Notes under the pieces: generated by a model
What the model was told of the DNA's origin: nothing
Database searches by the model: none
What the model saw: the letters and a program-made list of their open reading frames with translations, nothing else
Shown here: positions 45,431-53,621 of the stretch, in pieces
Numbering within the stretch: position 1 is the stretch's first letter
How the letters are laid out: each line of letters starts with the position of its first letter
Translations under genes and position numbers: made by a program
From: Ruegeria marina
GTDB taxonomy: Bacteria; Pseudomonadota; Alphaproteobacteria; Rhodobacterales; Rhodobacteraceae
Length of the DNA stretch: 64,000 bases
Assembly: GCF_900101475.1 (NCBI RefSeq)
Contig: NZ_FMZV01000010.1
Span: 99,793 to 163,792 of the forward strand
Direction of reading: 5' to 3'

Positions 45431-46678
45431 TCACAGTGCATGACAGGCCAATCCCGCCAAGGATGACAGCAGCAGCGTCTCACCCATACCCCTGCGCAAC
45501 AGCAGCAACCATACCGCCGCGACCCCCGAAAGCACCGCGGCGACCGGCTCGAAGTCGCTCCAGATCGGGAGGGGAAAGGACATCGGACCGATGCGCGCAA
45601 TCTCTGTCTGCGCAAAGAAAACATGAAGTGCAAACCAGGTCGACAGGTTGAGGATGACACCAACGACGGCCGCCGTTATCGCCGCCAAAGCCGCCGCAGG
45701 ACGGGGGCGACCGGCAATCCGGTCCAGATAGGGAGCAGCGGTGAATATCCATAGAAAACAGGGAACAAAGGTTGCCCACAGCGCGACCAGACCCGCCGCA
45801 AGCGCCATTGCCGGCCCCTCGGCCAGATACCCTGCCAGCATCGCCACGAACTGGGTGACGAGAATTAGCGGGCCCGGTGTCGTCTCGGCAAGCCCCAGGG
45901 CGTCGATCATCTGCCCGGTGCTGATCCAGTGGTGCTGATCGACGACCGTCTGTGTCATGTACGCCAAGACCGCGTAGGCGCCGCCAAAAGTGACCACCGC
46001 GAGTTTGGCGAAGAACCAGCCGAGATCGGCGAGCAGCGCGGGTCCCTGGAGGGAGAGCCAGAGAAGCGGACACAGCCAAAGCGCGGACCAGAACAGCACG
46101 GGACCGATCCGGAAGCGGCCGCCATCCGGCCCGGACGCGGCCGGGGCCTTGGAACTGGTCGAGACGAAACCCCAAAGCCCGGCCGCCGCGACGATCAAGG
46201 GAAATGGTATCGAAAAGAGGAAAATCGACACGAAGGCAAGGCCCGCGATGATCCAGGCCGAACCACTGGTCAAAGCCCGTACCCCGAGTTTGTGCAGGGC
46301 TTGCACCACGATCACTATGACGGCGGCCTTGATACCCAGAAACGCGGATTGAACAAGTGGCAAATCTCCGAACGATACGTAGAGAGCCACGAGCGCCGCG
46401 ATGACCAGGGCTCCGGGCAAGACGAAAAGCCCACCCGAGATCAGGCCGCCCGGAATTCCCCTCAATCGCCAACCGGCATAGGTGGCAAGCTGCATTGCCT
46501 CTGGCCCAGGCAGCAACATGCACAAGGAAAGGGCGCGCAAGAACGTTTTTTCATCCAGCCACCGGCGTTGTTCGACCAATTCGTGAAGCATGAGCGAGAT
46601 CTGTGCGGCCGGCCCGCCAAAGGAGAGCAGACCGATCCGTCCGAAGACCTGCACAAGGTTCCGCCAGGAGGGTGTCAT
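45431..46678 (-). CDS. chrA: Chromate transporter ChrA
   Basis: ChrA exports chromate and related oxyanions across the inner membrane. The 415-residue protein is the long, bidomain form with two homologous halves. Each half begins with an FGG motif (GLLSFGGPAAQISLM; VVTFGGAYAVLAYM) and each has a PGP-type loop (LLPGPEAMQ; TTPGPLILV). About 10-12 membrane spans are visible. It overlaps the chrB-like gene by 4 nt. Confidence 0.93.
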   Translation of the reverse strand: MTPSWRNLVQVFGRIGLLSFGGPAAQISLMLHELVEQRRWLDEKTFLRALSLCMLLPGPEAMQLATYAGWRLRGIPGGLISGGLFVLPGALVIAALVALYVSFGDLPLVQSAFLGIKAAVIVIVVQALHKLGVRALTSGSAWIIAGLAFVSIFLFSIPFPLIVAAAGLWGFVSTSSKAPAASGPDGGRFRIGPVLFWSALWLCPLLWLSLQGPALLADLGWFFAKLAVVTFGGAYAVLAYMTQTVVDQHHWISTGQMIDALGLAETTPGPLILVTQFVAMLAGYLAEGPAMALAAGLVALWATFVPCFLWIFTAAPYLDRIAGRPRPAAALAAITAAVVGVILNLSTWFALHVFFAQTEIARIGPMSFPLPIWSDFEPVAAVLSGVAAVWLLLLRRGMGETLLLSSLAGLACHAL

Positions 46679-47490
46679 GCTATGCGATCCGCAGGCCAGT
46701 CGTGGGTTTCGCCATGCCCGTCTCGGGCCCATCGGTAGAGCGCGTCATAAAGGATCATGCCCGCGTCCAACTGGTCGTGATCGTCCCGGTATTGTCTTGA
46801 CAACCCGACCGAAATCGCCAGTAGCCCGGCCGCCTGCGGGGCGATCTGGTGCCGGTCGGTGTCGGCGCCGCGAACCACGAGTGACAACCGGTCCAGCGCC
46901 TCGGTGCGCAGGCCGAATTCATCGAGCATTGTGTCAAAGGTGCATTTCTCGCCGCGATGCGACCAGAATACGCCTTCGACGTCAAAAGGCGTCGCGCCAT
47001 AGCGGTTGGCCACACCCAGCACCTGATCGGGAGAGACAAACAGAAACCTCGCGCCGGGATCCACAAATCGGCGGATCAGCCATGGGCAGGCAATGCGGTC
47101 GATCTTTGGGCGGTGGCGAGTGACCCATAGGGTGGCACCTTCGACCGGCTCGGGGAGAGCACCCGCGGGAACGCGAGGGGTGTCCGTGTAATCACGCCAG
47201 CCGAAATTGCCGCCTTGCAAGTATTCGGCGAAGTGCCCGTCGTTTCTTAGCCGGGCGACAAGCCCCTGGCTGAGCTTGATGCCCTGCTGGCAAATGACGA
47301 TACAGCGCCGTCCGGCGAGTAGAGAAACCAGGCCGGCATAATCGGTGTAAGGGTGGCGAAATGCACCGGGGATCAGGAACGGGTCGTCTGCGAAATCCGG
47401 GTCGATGGATATATCGACCAGAACCGGGCAATCCGGTGTGCCAATCAGACGCAGCAGTTTCGGTACGGTAATTTCATTTGGCGCAGCCAT
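46675..47490 (-). CDS. chrB: Rhodanese-ChrB fusion, chromate resistance protein
   Basis: A 271-residue two-domain protein. Residues about 8-115 form a rhodanese-like domain with a possible active-site Cys67 in VICQQGIKLSQG. Residues about 125-265 match the ChrB C-terminal domain (KIDRIACPWLIRRFVDPGARFLFV). ChrB proteins regulate or assist ChrA-mediated chromate efflux; the rhodanese part may sense sulfate/thiol state or reduce an oxyanion, which is inference. It is translationally coupled to chrA. Confidence 0.88.
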   Translation of the reverse strand: MAAPNEITVPKLLRLIGTPDCPVLVDISIDPDFADDPFLIPGAFRHPYTDYAGLVSLLAGRRCIVICQQGIKLSQGLVARLRNDGHFAEYLQGGNFGWRDYTDTPRVPAGALPEPVEGATLWVTRHRPKIDRIACPWLIRRFVDPGARFLFVSPDQVLGVANRYGATPFDVEGVFWSHRGEKCTFDTMLDEFGLRTEALDRLSLVVRGADTDRHQIAPQAAGLLAISVGLSRQYRDDHDQLDAGMILYDALYRWARDGHGETHDWPADRIA

Positions 47491-47626
47491 GGCATGCTCC
47501 TCTCGTCAAAGGATACATGCGAAACTTGGGCCGGAGCCTCACGGGGCGTTCGCAGGCGACCCCATGGCTTTAGCGTTATGCAACGGGGCAGGCCCTGTCA
47601 ACGCTCTCCCGTCAGGCTCCGGGATA

Positions 47627-48058
47627 TCACTTCCAGTCCAGCCGCTGACCTGTCATGCAGATAGGCAGCGTGTCGGCGGGCAACTGGCCCAGTTGCTCGA
47701 ACAGCGAGATCAGGTCGAACTGGTTGTAAGCTTCGACAATCTTGCCGTCCTTGCACCGGACCATGACCTGGCCCGTGACTTCGATCGGTGCTCCGTTGTC
47801 GGCCCTTGATGTGTGGACATGCAGGATCGCACTGGCCCAATCGCCGTTCTCGATGATTTTTGGAATATCCACGCGTATCTCGCCCAGGTGATATTTGAAG
47901 GCTGATACGAACTCCCTGAAGTCATCCGCGCCGACCTGCATCTCGGGGATCAGCCCGTCGGCCATCGTGTCGGCCGCGAAAAATTCATCAATCGCATCGA
48001 CATTCCCCTGTTCCCATACCTGGGCATACCATTGCTTCAACAATTCGGACTTTTTCAT
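47627..48058 (-). CDS. SnoaL-like ester cyclase/nuclear transport factor 2-like protein
   Basis: A 143-residue alpha+beta cone-fold protein of the SnoaL-like type (ELLKQWYAQVWEQGNVDAIDEFFA at the N-terminus; VTGQVMVRCKDGKIVEAYNQFD in the C-terminal strands). The family includes polyketide cyclases, isomerases and many proteins of unknown role. ATG 48058 has GGAGG 6 nt upstream. It lies upstream of chrBA on the same strand, 136 nt away, so a link to them is uncertain. Confidence 0.78.
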   Translation of the reverse strand: MKKSELLKQWYAQVWEQGNVDAIDEFFAADTMADGLIPEMQVGADDFREFVSAFKYHLGEIRVDIPKIIENGDWASAILHVHTSRADNGAPIEVTGQVMVRCKDGKIVEAYNQFDLISLFEQLGQLPADTLPICMTGQRLDWK

Positions 48059-48567
48059 GACGGCCTCCATCGCTGTGCCAACAGCATCGGATGCAATGGT
48101 GAATGAATGCTGAACGAATCCGGCCTGGTTCAGACAAATCCAATCTTGTTGTCGGAAATGCAGGTTTCTGTTGCCAGGTACCTGCGAACCCCGCCTTACG
48201 CTGCTAGGCGCAAGGGCTTAGATTTCGGTATTTCGGACTGCTTACGCAGCCAGAGCAACCGGAGCACGATTGTCGTTGGCAATTATGCTTTACGGACCGA
48301 TAACGGTGGCACCCCGCCGAGACAAAGCAAACTCCTTTAGACGTCCGTCGATCCTGTTTCGGCCCCGTTTTCCCCCAACGAGGGTATCTGGTGGAGCCGC
48401 CGGGTACCGCCCCCGGGTCCGATCCGCTTATTACGAGCGCGTTTATGTCCATAGTCCCCGAAGGAACACATCGAATATAGTCGCTCGGTGTGCAAGTGCA
48501 ACGGGGTCCGGGCGTGCCGGAGCGGAAATTGCATTCCGGCGCGTCACCCAATAGGCGCGAAGCGGGA
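48059..48567. other. 509-nt spacer without a supported gene
   Basis: Open frames of 65-115 codons exist here on both strands, but all are Cys/Arg/Ser-rich without domain-like patterning or good ribosome-binding sites. Composition is less GC-biased than the flanking genes. It may be remains of a decayed gene between the chr and DMSP segments. Confidence 0.5.
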
Positions 48568-49314
48568 TCAGCGGTGCGCGGAGTTGCGCGCCGCTGCTCG
48601 GGCCGCCATCACGCTGTCCTTGAGGGTCATCGTGTAGGTGGTAAGCTCGACCAGCGCCGCATCCGCGCTGGCCGCGTCGCGGGCTTCGATGGCATCCGCG
48701 ATGCGGGTATGCAGTCCGACGATGACCTCGCGGGAGCGGGCGGTAAAGGTGATCATGTTCATCAACGGCTGCATTGCTTCCACCGCTCCGGCCAGCTGGT
48801 AGGACAAGACCGGGTTGCCCGCGCCGTCCACAAGGGCCCGGTGAAAGGCGACGTCCGAAGCACAGAAGGTTTCGTCGCTCAGCCCCGGCTGGCCTTGCCT
48901 TACGATCTCGGCCCGCATCGTTGCCAGGTGATCCGGAGTGCGCCGCTGCGCCGATAGCGGTGCGCAGGCGCGTTCCAGCGCATAGCGCGCCTCGCAGGCG
49001 GTGTCGAAGCTGACCGCATTCATCGACAGGAGCAATGTCGACGTGGTGATCTGCTGGGAATAGGCATCCTTGAAACTGATCTTGTTCACGAAGGCACCGC
49101 CGAACGCGCCGCGTTGGGTACGGATCAGCGACTGCGCGGCGAGACGCTTCAGGGCCTCTCGCACCGTTGGACGCGACACCTGAAACTGGTCGGCCAGTTC
49201 GGCCTCGGAGGGCAGGCGTTCGTCCACGATCAGGCGGCCTTCGACGATCGCATTCTTGATGGCCTGGGCAATCTGGGCCGACAGGTCGGCGGAACTGTTG
49301 GGGTCGATCTTCAT
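48568..49314 (-). CDS. FadR-subfamily GntR transcriptional regulator
   Basis: A 248-residue GntR regulator with an N-terminal winged helix (about 10-75, LPSEAELADQFQVSRPTVRE, then ALKRLAAQSL) and a C-terminal all-helical FCD effector domain, whose metal-type residues appear in DVAFHRAL and in GLHTRIADAI. It is divergent from the DUF2182-DUF1326-dmdA-acuI run across a 125-nt spacer with a 12-bp direct repeat. In Ruegeria a GntR-type regulator gene also lies next to dmdA-acuI. The effector may therefore be a DMSP catabolite such as an acrylate derivative, which is inference. Confidence 0.9.
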   Translation of the reverse strand: MKIDPNSSADLSAQIAQAIKNAIVEGRLIVDERLPSEAELADQFQVSRPTVREALKRLAAQSLIRTQRGAFGGAFVNKISFKDAYSQQITTSTLLLSMNAVSFDTACEARYALERACAPLSAQRRTPDHLATMRAEIVRQGQPGLSDETFCASDVAFHRALVDGAGNPVLSYQLAGAVEAMQPLMNMITFTARSREVIVGLHTRIADAIEARDAASADAALVELTTYTMTLKDSVMAARAAARNSAHR

Positions 49315-49368
49315 GTCACGATCCTGTTGTCCTGGTCCCGCCGTGCATTTGGCCGGAATATTTTATTT

Positions 49369-49395
49369 GTCTGACATTTAAAAGTCTGACATTTA
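49369..49395. promoter_or_regulatory. Direct-repeat operator candidate for the GntR regulator
   Basis: GTCTGACATTTA occurs at 49369-49380 and again, identically, at 49384-49395 (15-bp period). The first copy includes the palindrome TGTC-T-GACA, close to the half-site style of FadR-type regulators. It lies midway between the divergent GntR and DUF2182 genes. Confidence 0.6.
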
Positions 49396-49439
49396 AGTGT
49401 CAACGCATGAGTCGAACAGGCTGTTAGCCGGAGAGCGGA

Positions 49440-50210
49440 ATGAAAGCCATCGTTGCCGAACGGATCAGGTCGATGACGGGAGGACATTGGATCCTCCTTT
49501 TCGGTCTTGTCCTGTTGGCCTGGGCGCTCCTCTTCCTGATGGCCGTTCCCGCCGAGATGCGTGCGGCGGATGCCATTTACGGAGCGGATTTCTGGCGTGA
49601 TCTCTGCACTTTGACGCCCGATATGGCCGGGTTTGGCCGAATGATCCTGATGTGGGCGCTGATGTCGGCCGCAATGATGGCGCCGACGGCATTGCCGGCG
49701 CTGGCGACCTACGAGGATCTGTCCCATACCGCGCCCGGCACCCGGTTTGGTGTGCTGCTCTGTGGCTACCTTCTGGTCTGGCTTGGCTTCTCGGTGTTGG
49801 CAGCCGGGGTGCAGTTCGGCCTCTTCCACGCCGGATTGCTGGGCAGTTTCGGAGACAGCCGGTCCGCGCTGTTGTCGGCGGGCCTGCTGATCGGCGCGGG
49901 CGCCTATCAGTTCTCGGCCATCAAGGCAGCTTGCCTCAGCAAATGCCGCCGACCATTGACCTTTTTCATGCAGCACTGGGACGAGGGGCCATTGCGCAAC
50001 GGCATTCGCCTGGGCCTTGTCTGCCTTGGCTGTTGCTGGGCGCTGATGCTCCTGGCCTTTGTCGGCGGGGTCATGAACCTTGCTTTCATGGGGCTGGCGA
50101 CGGTCATCATGGTGCTTGAAAAACTGCCCGAGATCGGCCGCTACGTGACCCGCCCCCTGGGCTTTGGCCTGTTTGCCTGGGCCGTCGGCATCGTTTTCAC
50201 CGCATTCTAG
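49440..50210 (+). CDS. DUF2182 integral membrane protein, predicted metal-binding
   Basis: A 256-residue protein with about six membrane spans (about 15-36, 67-92, 101-125, 138-158, 190-215 and 230-250). Motifs typical of DUF2182 are visible: MWALMSAAMMAPTALP, and the cysteine pair Cys165-x3-Cys169 in AACLSKCRRPL at a membrane edge. The family is annotated as predicted metal-binding, but no function is established. DUF1326 follows after 16 nt. AGCCGGAGAGCG provides the ribosome-binding site. Confidence 0.85.
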   Translation: MKAIVAERIRSMTGGHWILLFGLVLLAWALLFLMAVPAEMRAADAIYGADFWRDLCTLTPDMAGFGRMILMWALMSAAMMAPTALPALATYEDLSHTAPGTRFGVLLCGYLLVWLGFSVLAAGVQFGLFHAGLLGSFGDSRSALLSAGLLIGAGAYQFSAIKAACLSKCRRPLTFFMQHWDEGPLRNGIRLGLVCLGCCWALMLLAFVGGVMNLAFMGLATVIMVLEKLPEIGRYVTRPLGFGLFAWAVGIVFTAF

Positions 50211-50226
50211 AAAAGGGAGAAGAAAC

Positions 50227-50856
50227 ATGGCTTTGGACGCGGTTGGCACCGTACCCTGGACGATCAGGGGAGAGCTCATCCTGAACTGCAACTGCACGGT
50301 TTTCTGCCCCTGTGTGGTCAGTCTCGGCAAACACCCCCCGACCGAGGGGCATTGTCAGGCCTGGGCCGGGGTACGTATCGACGAGGGACAATACGGCGAT
50401 ACCGACCTGTCGGGACTTAACGTGGGCCTGTTCCTGGAGATTCCCGGCAACATGGGCCGTGGCAACTGGAAGGCTGCGGCCTTCATCGACGAACGCGCCT
50501 CGGGCGACGCCTATGAGGCGCTGGAAGCCATCTTTTCAGGGGCGGCGCGCGGCACGACGGGTCTGTTCTCGATGCTGGTCGGCGAGTTTCTGGGCGCCGA
50601 GCGCGCGCCTGTCGTCTTCGAGACCGAGGGCAAGGAACGCCGCCTGATGGTGGGCAAGAAGATCCAGGGCGCCGTGGTGCCGGTAGAGGGCAAGGATGGC
50701 AAGGACATCGTCGTGACCAACACCGAATACTGGATGGGTCCCGACATTACCGTCGCCACAGCCACCAAGGGACGGGTGCGCGCCTTTGGCCGGGTCTGGG
50801 ATTTCGAGGGCCGGTCTGCCGAAATCTGCCAGATCGACTGGCACGGCCCGCGCTGA
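50227..50856 (+). CDS. DUF1326 protein with CxCx3CxC metal-site motif
   Basis: A 209-residue soluble protein of the DUF1326 family, function unknown. The N-terminal domain carries Cys21, Cys23, Cys27 and Cys29 (CNCTVFCPC), well suited to hold copper, zinc or an iron-sulfur cluster. No signal peptide is visible, so it is probably cytoplasmic. ATG 50227 is set by AAAAGGGAGAAG. It is cotranscribed with DUF2182, a pairing seen in other bacteria. Confidence 0.85.
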   Translation: MALDAVGTVPWTIRGELILNCNCTVFCPCVVSLGKHPPTEGHCQAWAGVRIDEGQYGDTDLSGLNVGLFLEIPGNMGRGNWKAAAFIDERASGDAYEALEAIFSGAARGTTGLFSMLVGEFLGAERAPVVFETEGKERRLMVGKKIQGAVVPVEGKDGKDIVVTNTEYWMGPDITVATATKGRVRAFGRVWDFEGRSAEICQIDWHGPR

Positions 50857-50901
50857 GATCAATGCTCCCTCCGGTCGGCGGCCTGGCCGCGGAGGCGTTG
50901 T

Positions 50902-50913
50902 CCAGACGTCCGG
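50902..50913. promoter_or_regulatory. Near-palindrome upstream of dmdA
   Basis: CCAGACGTCCGG is a 12-bp palindrome with one mismatched pair, 92 nt before the dmdA ATG, in a 148-nt spacer after DUF1326. It may mark a separate dmdA promoter region. Confidence 0.25.
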
Positions 50914-51004
50914 GTGACGGATGTATGGATCGCGCGCTTCATTGTTGGCTGCCGATCGGGTCAATCGAAAGACAGTTTGGTTATCAAGCCGGAGGACGCC
51001 TTTC

Positions 51005-52108
51005 ATGGCGATGATTTCTCCCTCGCGTCGGGTCAGGCGCACCCCCTTCTCTGACGGCGTAGAGGCCGCCGGGGTCAAGGGCTATACGGTCTACAACAGA
51101 ATGCTGCTGCCGACGGTGTTCGAAAGCGTCGAAGCGGATTATCACCACCTGAAACGGGCGGTGCAGGTATGGGACGTGGCCTGTGAACGGCAGGTCGAAC
51201 TGCGCGGGCCGGATGCTGGACGGCTGATGCAGATGCTCACTCCGCGCGACCTGCGGGGCATGTTGCCGGGGCAGTGTTACTACGTGCCGATCGTCGATGA
51301 AACCGGCGGCATGTTGAACGATCCGGTCGCCGTAAAGCTGGCCGAGGATCGCTGGTGGATTTCCATCGCCGACAGCGACCTGCTTCTTTGGGTCAAGGGG
51401 ATTGCCAATGGCTATCGGCTTGATGTCCTGGTTGACGAACCGGATGTCTCGCCCCTGGCGGTGCAGGGGCCGAAATCGGACGAACTGATGGCGCGGGTGT
51501 TCGGCGACCGGGTGCGTGATGTGCGCTTCTTCCGGTTCGGCATGTTCACCTTCGAGGGGCGCGACATGGCCATAGCGCGTTCGGGTTATTCCAAGCAGGG
51601 GGGCTTCGAGATTTACGTCGACGGCGGCGATATCGGCATGCCGCTCTGGAACGCGCTGATGGCCGCAGGCGAGGATCTGGACGTCCGCGCCGGCTGTCCC
51701 AACCTGATCGAGCGGATCGAGAGCGGACTGTTATCCTATGGCAATGACATGACCGAGGACAACACGCCGCATGAATGCGGGCTGGGGAAATTCTGCAACA
51801 CCCATACCGCGATTGGATGTATCGGGCGCGATGCCTTGTTGCGGGTCGCCAAGGAAGGCCCGGTTCAGCAGATCCGCGCGATCGACATTGCCGGCGACGC
51901 CGTTCCGCCGTGTGATCGGATCTGGCCGTGTTATGCTGATGGCAAGCGCGTGGGGCAGGTGACTTCTGCCGCCTGGTCTCCGGATTTCGAAACGAATGTA
52001 GCGATAGGTATGGTTCGGCTGAGCCATTGGGCCGAGGGCACCCGGCTGGAAGTGGAGACACCGAACGGCATGCGTCCGGCGATGGTGCGCGAAAGGTTCT
52101 GGAACTGA
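51005..52108 (+). CDS. dmdA: DMSP demethylase
   Basis: DmdA transfers a methyl group from dimethylsulfoniopropionate to tetrahydrofolate, giving methylmercaptopropionate, the first step of the demethylation pathway. The 367-residue GcvT-fold protein follows Ruegeria DmdA closely: the N-terminal RRVRRTPFSDGVEAAGVKG block, CYYVPIVDETGGMLNDPVAV, DVSPLAVQGPKSDELMARVFG, and SGLLSYGNDMTEDNTPHECGLG. These distinguish it from ordinary aminomethyltransferase. ATG 51005 is supported by GGAGG 9 nt upstream; frames continue to 50921 without conservation. acuI follows after 104 nt. Confidence 0.95.
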   Translation: MAMISPSRRVRRTPFSDGVEAAGVKGYTVYNRMLLPTVFESVEADYHHLKRAVQVWDVACERQVELRGPDAGRLMQMLTPRDLRGMLPGQCYYVPIVDETGGMLNDPVAVKLAEDRWWISIADSDLLLWVKGIANGYRLDVLVDEPDVSPLAVQGPKSDELMARVFGDRVRDVRFFRFGMFTFEGRDMAIARSGYSKQGGFEIYVDGGDIGMPLWNALMAAGEDLDVRAGCPNLIERIESGLLSYGNDMTEDNTPHECGLGKFCNTHTAIGCIGRDALLRVAKEGPVQQIRAIDIAGDAVPPCDRIWPCYADGKRVGQVTSAAWSPDFETNVAIGMVRLSHWAEGTRLEVETPNGMRPAMVRERFWN

Positions 52109-52110
52109 CC

Positions 52111-52176
52111 GGGCAGGGGGCGCTGCCCTCGTCGTGCTTTGCGCGATTCCCCCGGAGTATTTATGAAAAGATGAAA
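52111..52176 (+). repeat. Extragenic palindromic (REP-like) element between dmdA and acuI
   Basis: A hairpin GGGCAG (52111-52116)/CTGCCC (52123-52128) is followed by a second GC-rich segment and then CCCCCGGAGTATTTATGAAA and AGATGAAA. The block CCCCCGGAGTATTT followed by GAAAAGATGAA is, to my knowledge, a recurring intergenic element in Rhodobacteraceae genomes. It has no other copy in this window. Confidence 0.5.
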
Positions 52177-52212
52177 TCACGGGCTCTGGCTGGGCCTTGA
52201 AAGGAGAATGAG

Positions 52213-53205
52213 ATGTTCAATGCACTCGTGGTTGAAAAGGACGAAGAGAGCGGCAAGACGCAGGCCGGGGTCAAGCAGATTGGTCTGGATGATCTGCCGC
52301 AGGCCGAGGTTACGGTCGCGGTCGAATATTCGACGGTCAACTACAAGGACGGGTTGTGCATCGGGCCCGGTGGCGGTTTGGTGCGCAAGTATCCGCACGT
52401 TCCCGGCATCGACTTTGCCGGGACGGTCGAAACTTCTTCGGACCCGCGCTACAAGGCCGGGGACAAGGTTGTCCTGACCGGCTGGCGCGTGGGCGAGGCC
52501 CATTGGGGCGGCTATTCCCAGAAGGCTCGGGTGAGGGCGGACTGGCTGGTGCCGCTGCCCGAGGGGCTTGACACGCGCCAGGCGATGGCTGTCGGAACGG
52601 CCGGGTTCACGGCCATGCTTGCAGTCATGGCGCTGGAAGATCACGGCATGAAACCCGGTCACGGGCCGGTACTGGTCACCGGTGCGGCGGGCGGCGTCGG
52701 TTCGGTCGCCACCGCGATCCTGGCGAAGCTTGGTCACGAGGTTGCCGGGGTGACCGGGCGTCCGGAAACCGGGGACTACCTCAGGTCATTGGGCGCCACG
52801 ACCATCGTGCCGCGGGAAGAGTTGAGCGAAACGGTCAAGCGTCCGCTCGAGTCCGAAACCTGGGCGGGTTGCGTGGATGCCGTGGGCGGCGCCATGTTGG
52901 CGCGGGTTCTGGGGCAGATGAAATACGGGGCCTCCGTCGCGGCGGTCGGTCTGGCGGGCGGTGCAGGTCTGCCGGCAACCGTGGTTCCGTTCCTGCTGCG
53001 GGGGGTCAACCTTTTGGGGATCGACAGCGTCATGCAACCCTATGACAACAGGGTTCGGGCCTGGCAGCGGATCGCCTCGGATCTGCCGATGGACAAGCTT
53101 GAGGCGATGATCCAGCCGGCAACGCTGTCGGACCTCCCGAAACTGGGTGCCGAGATCCTGAAAGGGCAGGTCAAGGGCCGTGTCGTCGTCGACGTCAACG
53201 CCTGA
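52213..53205 (+). CDS. acuI: Acryloyl-CoA reductase (NADPH) AcuI
   Basis: AcuI reduces acryloyl-CoA to propionyl-CoA with NADPH, removing the toxic acrylate product of DMSP breakdown. The 330-residue YhdH/MDR protein has the family blocks EYSTVNYKDGLCIGPGGG, VPGIDFAGTVE, TGWRVGEAHWGGYSQKA, the Rossmann motif VTGAAGGVGSVA near residue 155-166, and a C-terminus ending KGRVVVDVNA. Sequence and adjacency to dmdA match the Ruegeria pair. AAAGGAGA precedes the ATG. No catalytic zinc residues are present, as expected for the family. Confidence 0.96.
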   Translation: MFNALVVEKDEESGKTQAGVKQIGLDDLPQAEVTVAVEYSTVNYKDGLCIGPGGGLVRKYPHVPGIDFAGTVETSSDPRYKAGDKVVLTGWRVGEAHWGGYSQKARVRADWLVPLPEGLDTRQAMAVGTAGFTAMLAVMALEDHGMKPGHGPVLVTGAAGGVGSVATAILAKLGHEVAGVTGRPETGDYLRSLGATTIVPREELSETVKRPLESETWAGCVDAVGGAMLARVLGQMKYGASVAAVGLAGGAGLPATVVPFLLRGVNLLGIDSVMQPYDNRVRAWQRIASDLPMDKLEAMIQPATLSDLPKLGAEILKGQVKGRVVVDVNA

Positions 53206-53223
53206 GCGCGGTGAAACCGATTT

Positions 53224-53256
53224 GGCCCCCGGCGTGCAGCCGGGGGCCTGTTCGTT
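53224..53256 (+). terminator. Terminator of dmdA-acuI
   Basis: GGCCCCCGGC (53224-53233) pairs perfectly with GCCGGGGGCC (53239-53248) over a 5-nt loop, followed by TGTTCGTT. The stem is strong; the T tract is weak. Confidence 0.75.
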
Positions 53257-53621
53257 CCAGGCGGATACCATTTTAAAGCCACCCGGCTGATCGCCATCGC
53301 GGAATCGAAGTGGCCGGTGACGGACCGCCTCTTTAGCCCAGGTTGCGCGGTTCATGGCTTCCTTGCGCGCCGCTGGCCCGACCAGTTGCAGCGGCGCCCG
53401 CGACCATCATCTGCCGGGGCGCGGAGATGGAGAAGCGGCGCGCAATGTCATGCTTGCGTCCATGTCCGCTACCGGCAACTCTGCCCAGGCCGGAACATCT
53501 TCGGCCCGATCGCTCGGCGTTCTGCCTCGCCGCAGCTGCCGACATGATCCGTCGTCGGCACATGGCCTTGACCCGGGGCAAGACTGCGGGCATCCATTTG
53601 CCTGAAAGAACGGGGGTCAAG
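53257..53621. other. 365-nt spacer before the aminotransferase gene
   Basis: An open frame continuous with the aminotransferase runs from 53343, but the extra 93 residues are Arg/Pro/Cys-rich and unlike any N-terminus of the family. No independent gene or known RNA motif is visible. It probably holds the promoter and leader of the downstream gene. Confidence 0.5.

Noticed and set aside
48204..48551. A 115-codon minus-strand frame in the chr/DMSP gap
   Set aside because: Cys/Pro/Ser-rich with no supportable start and no family resemblance.
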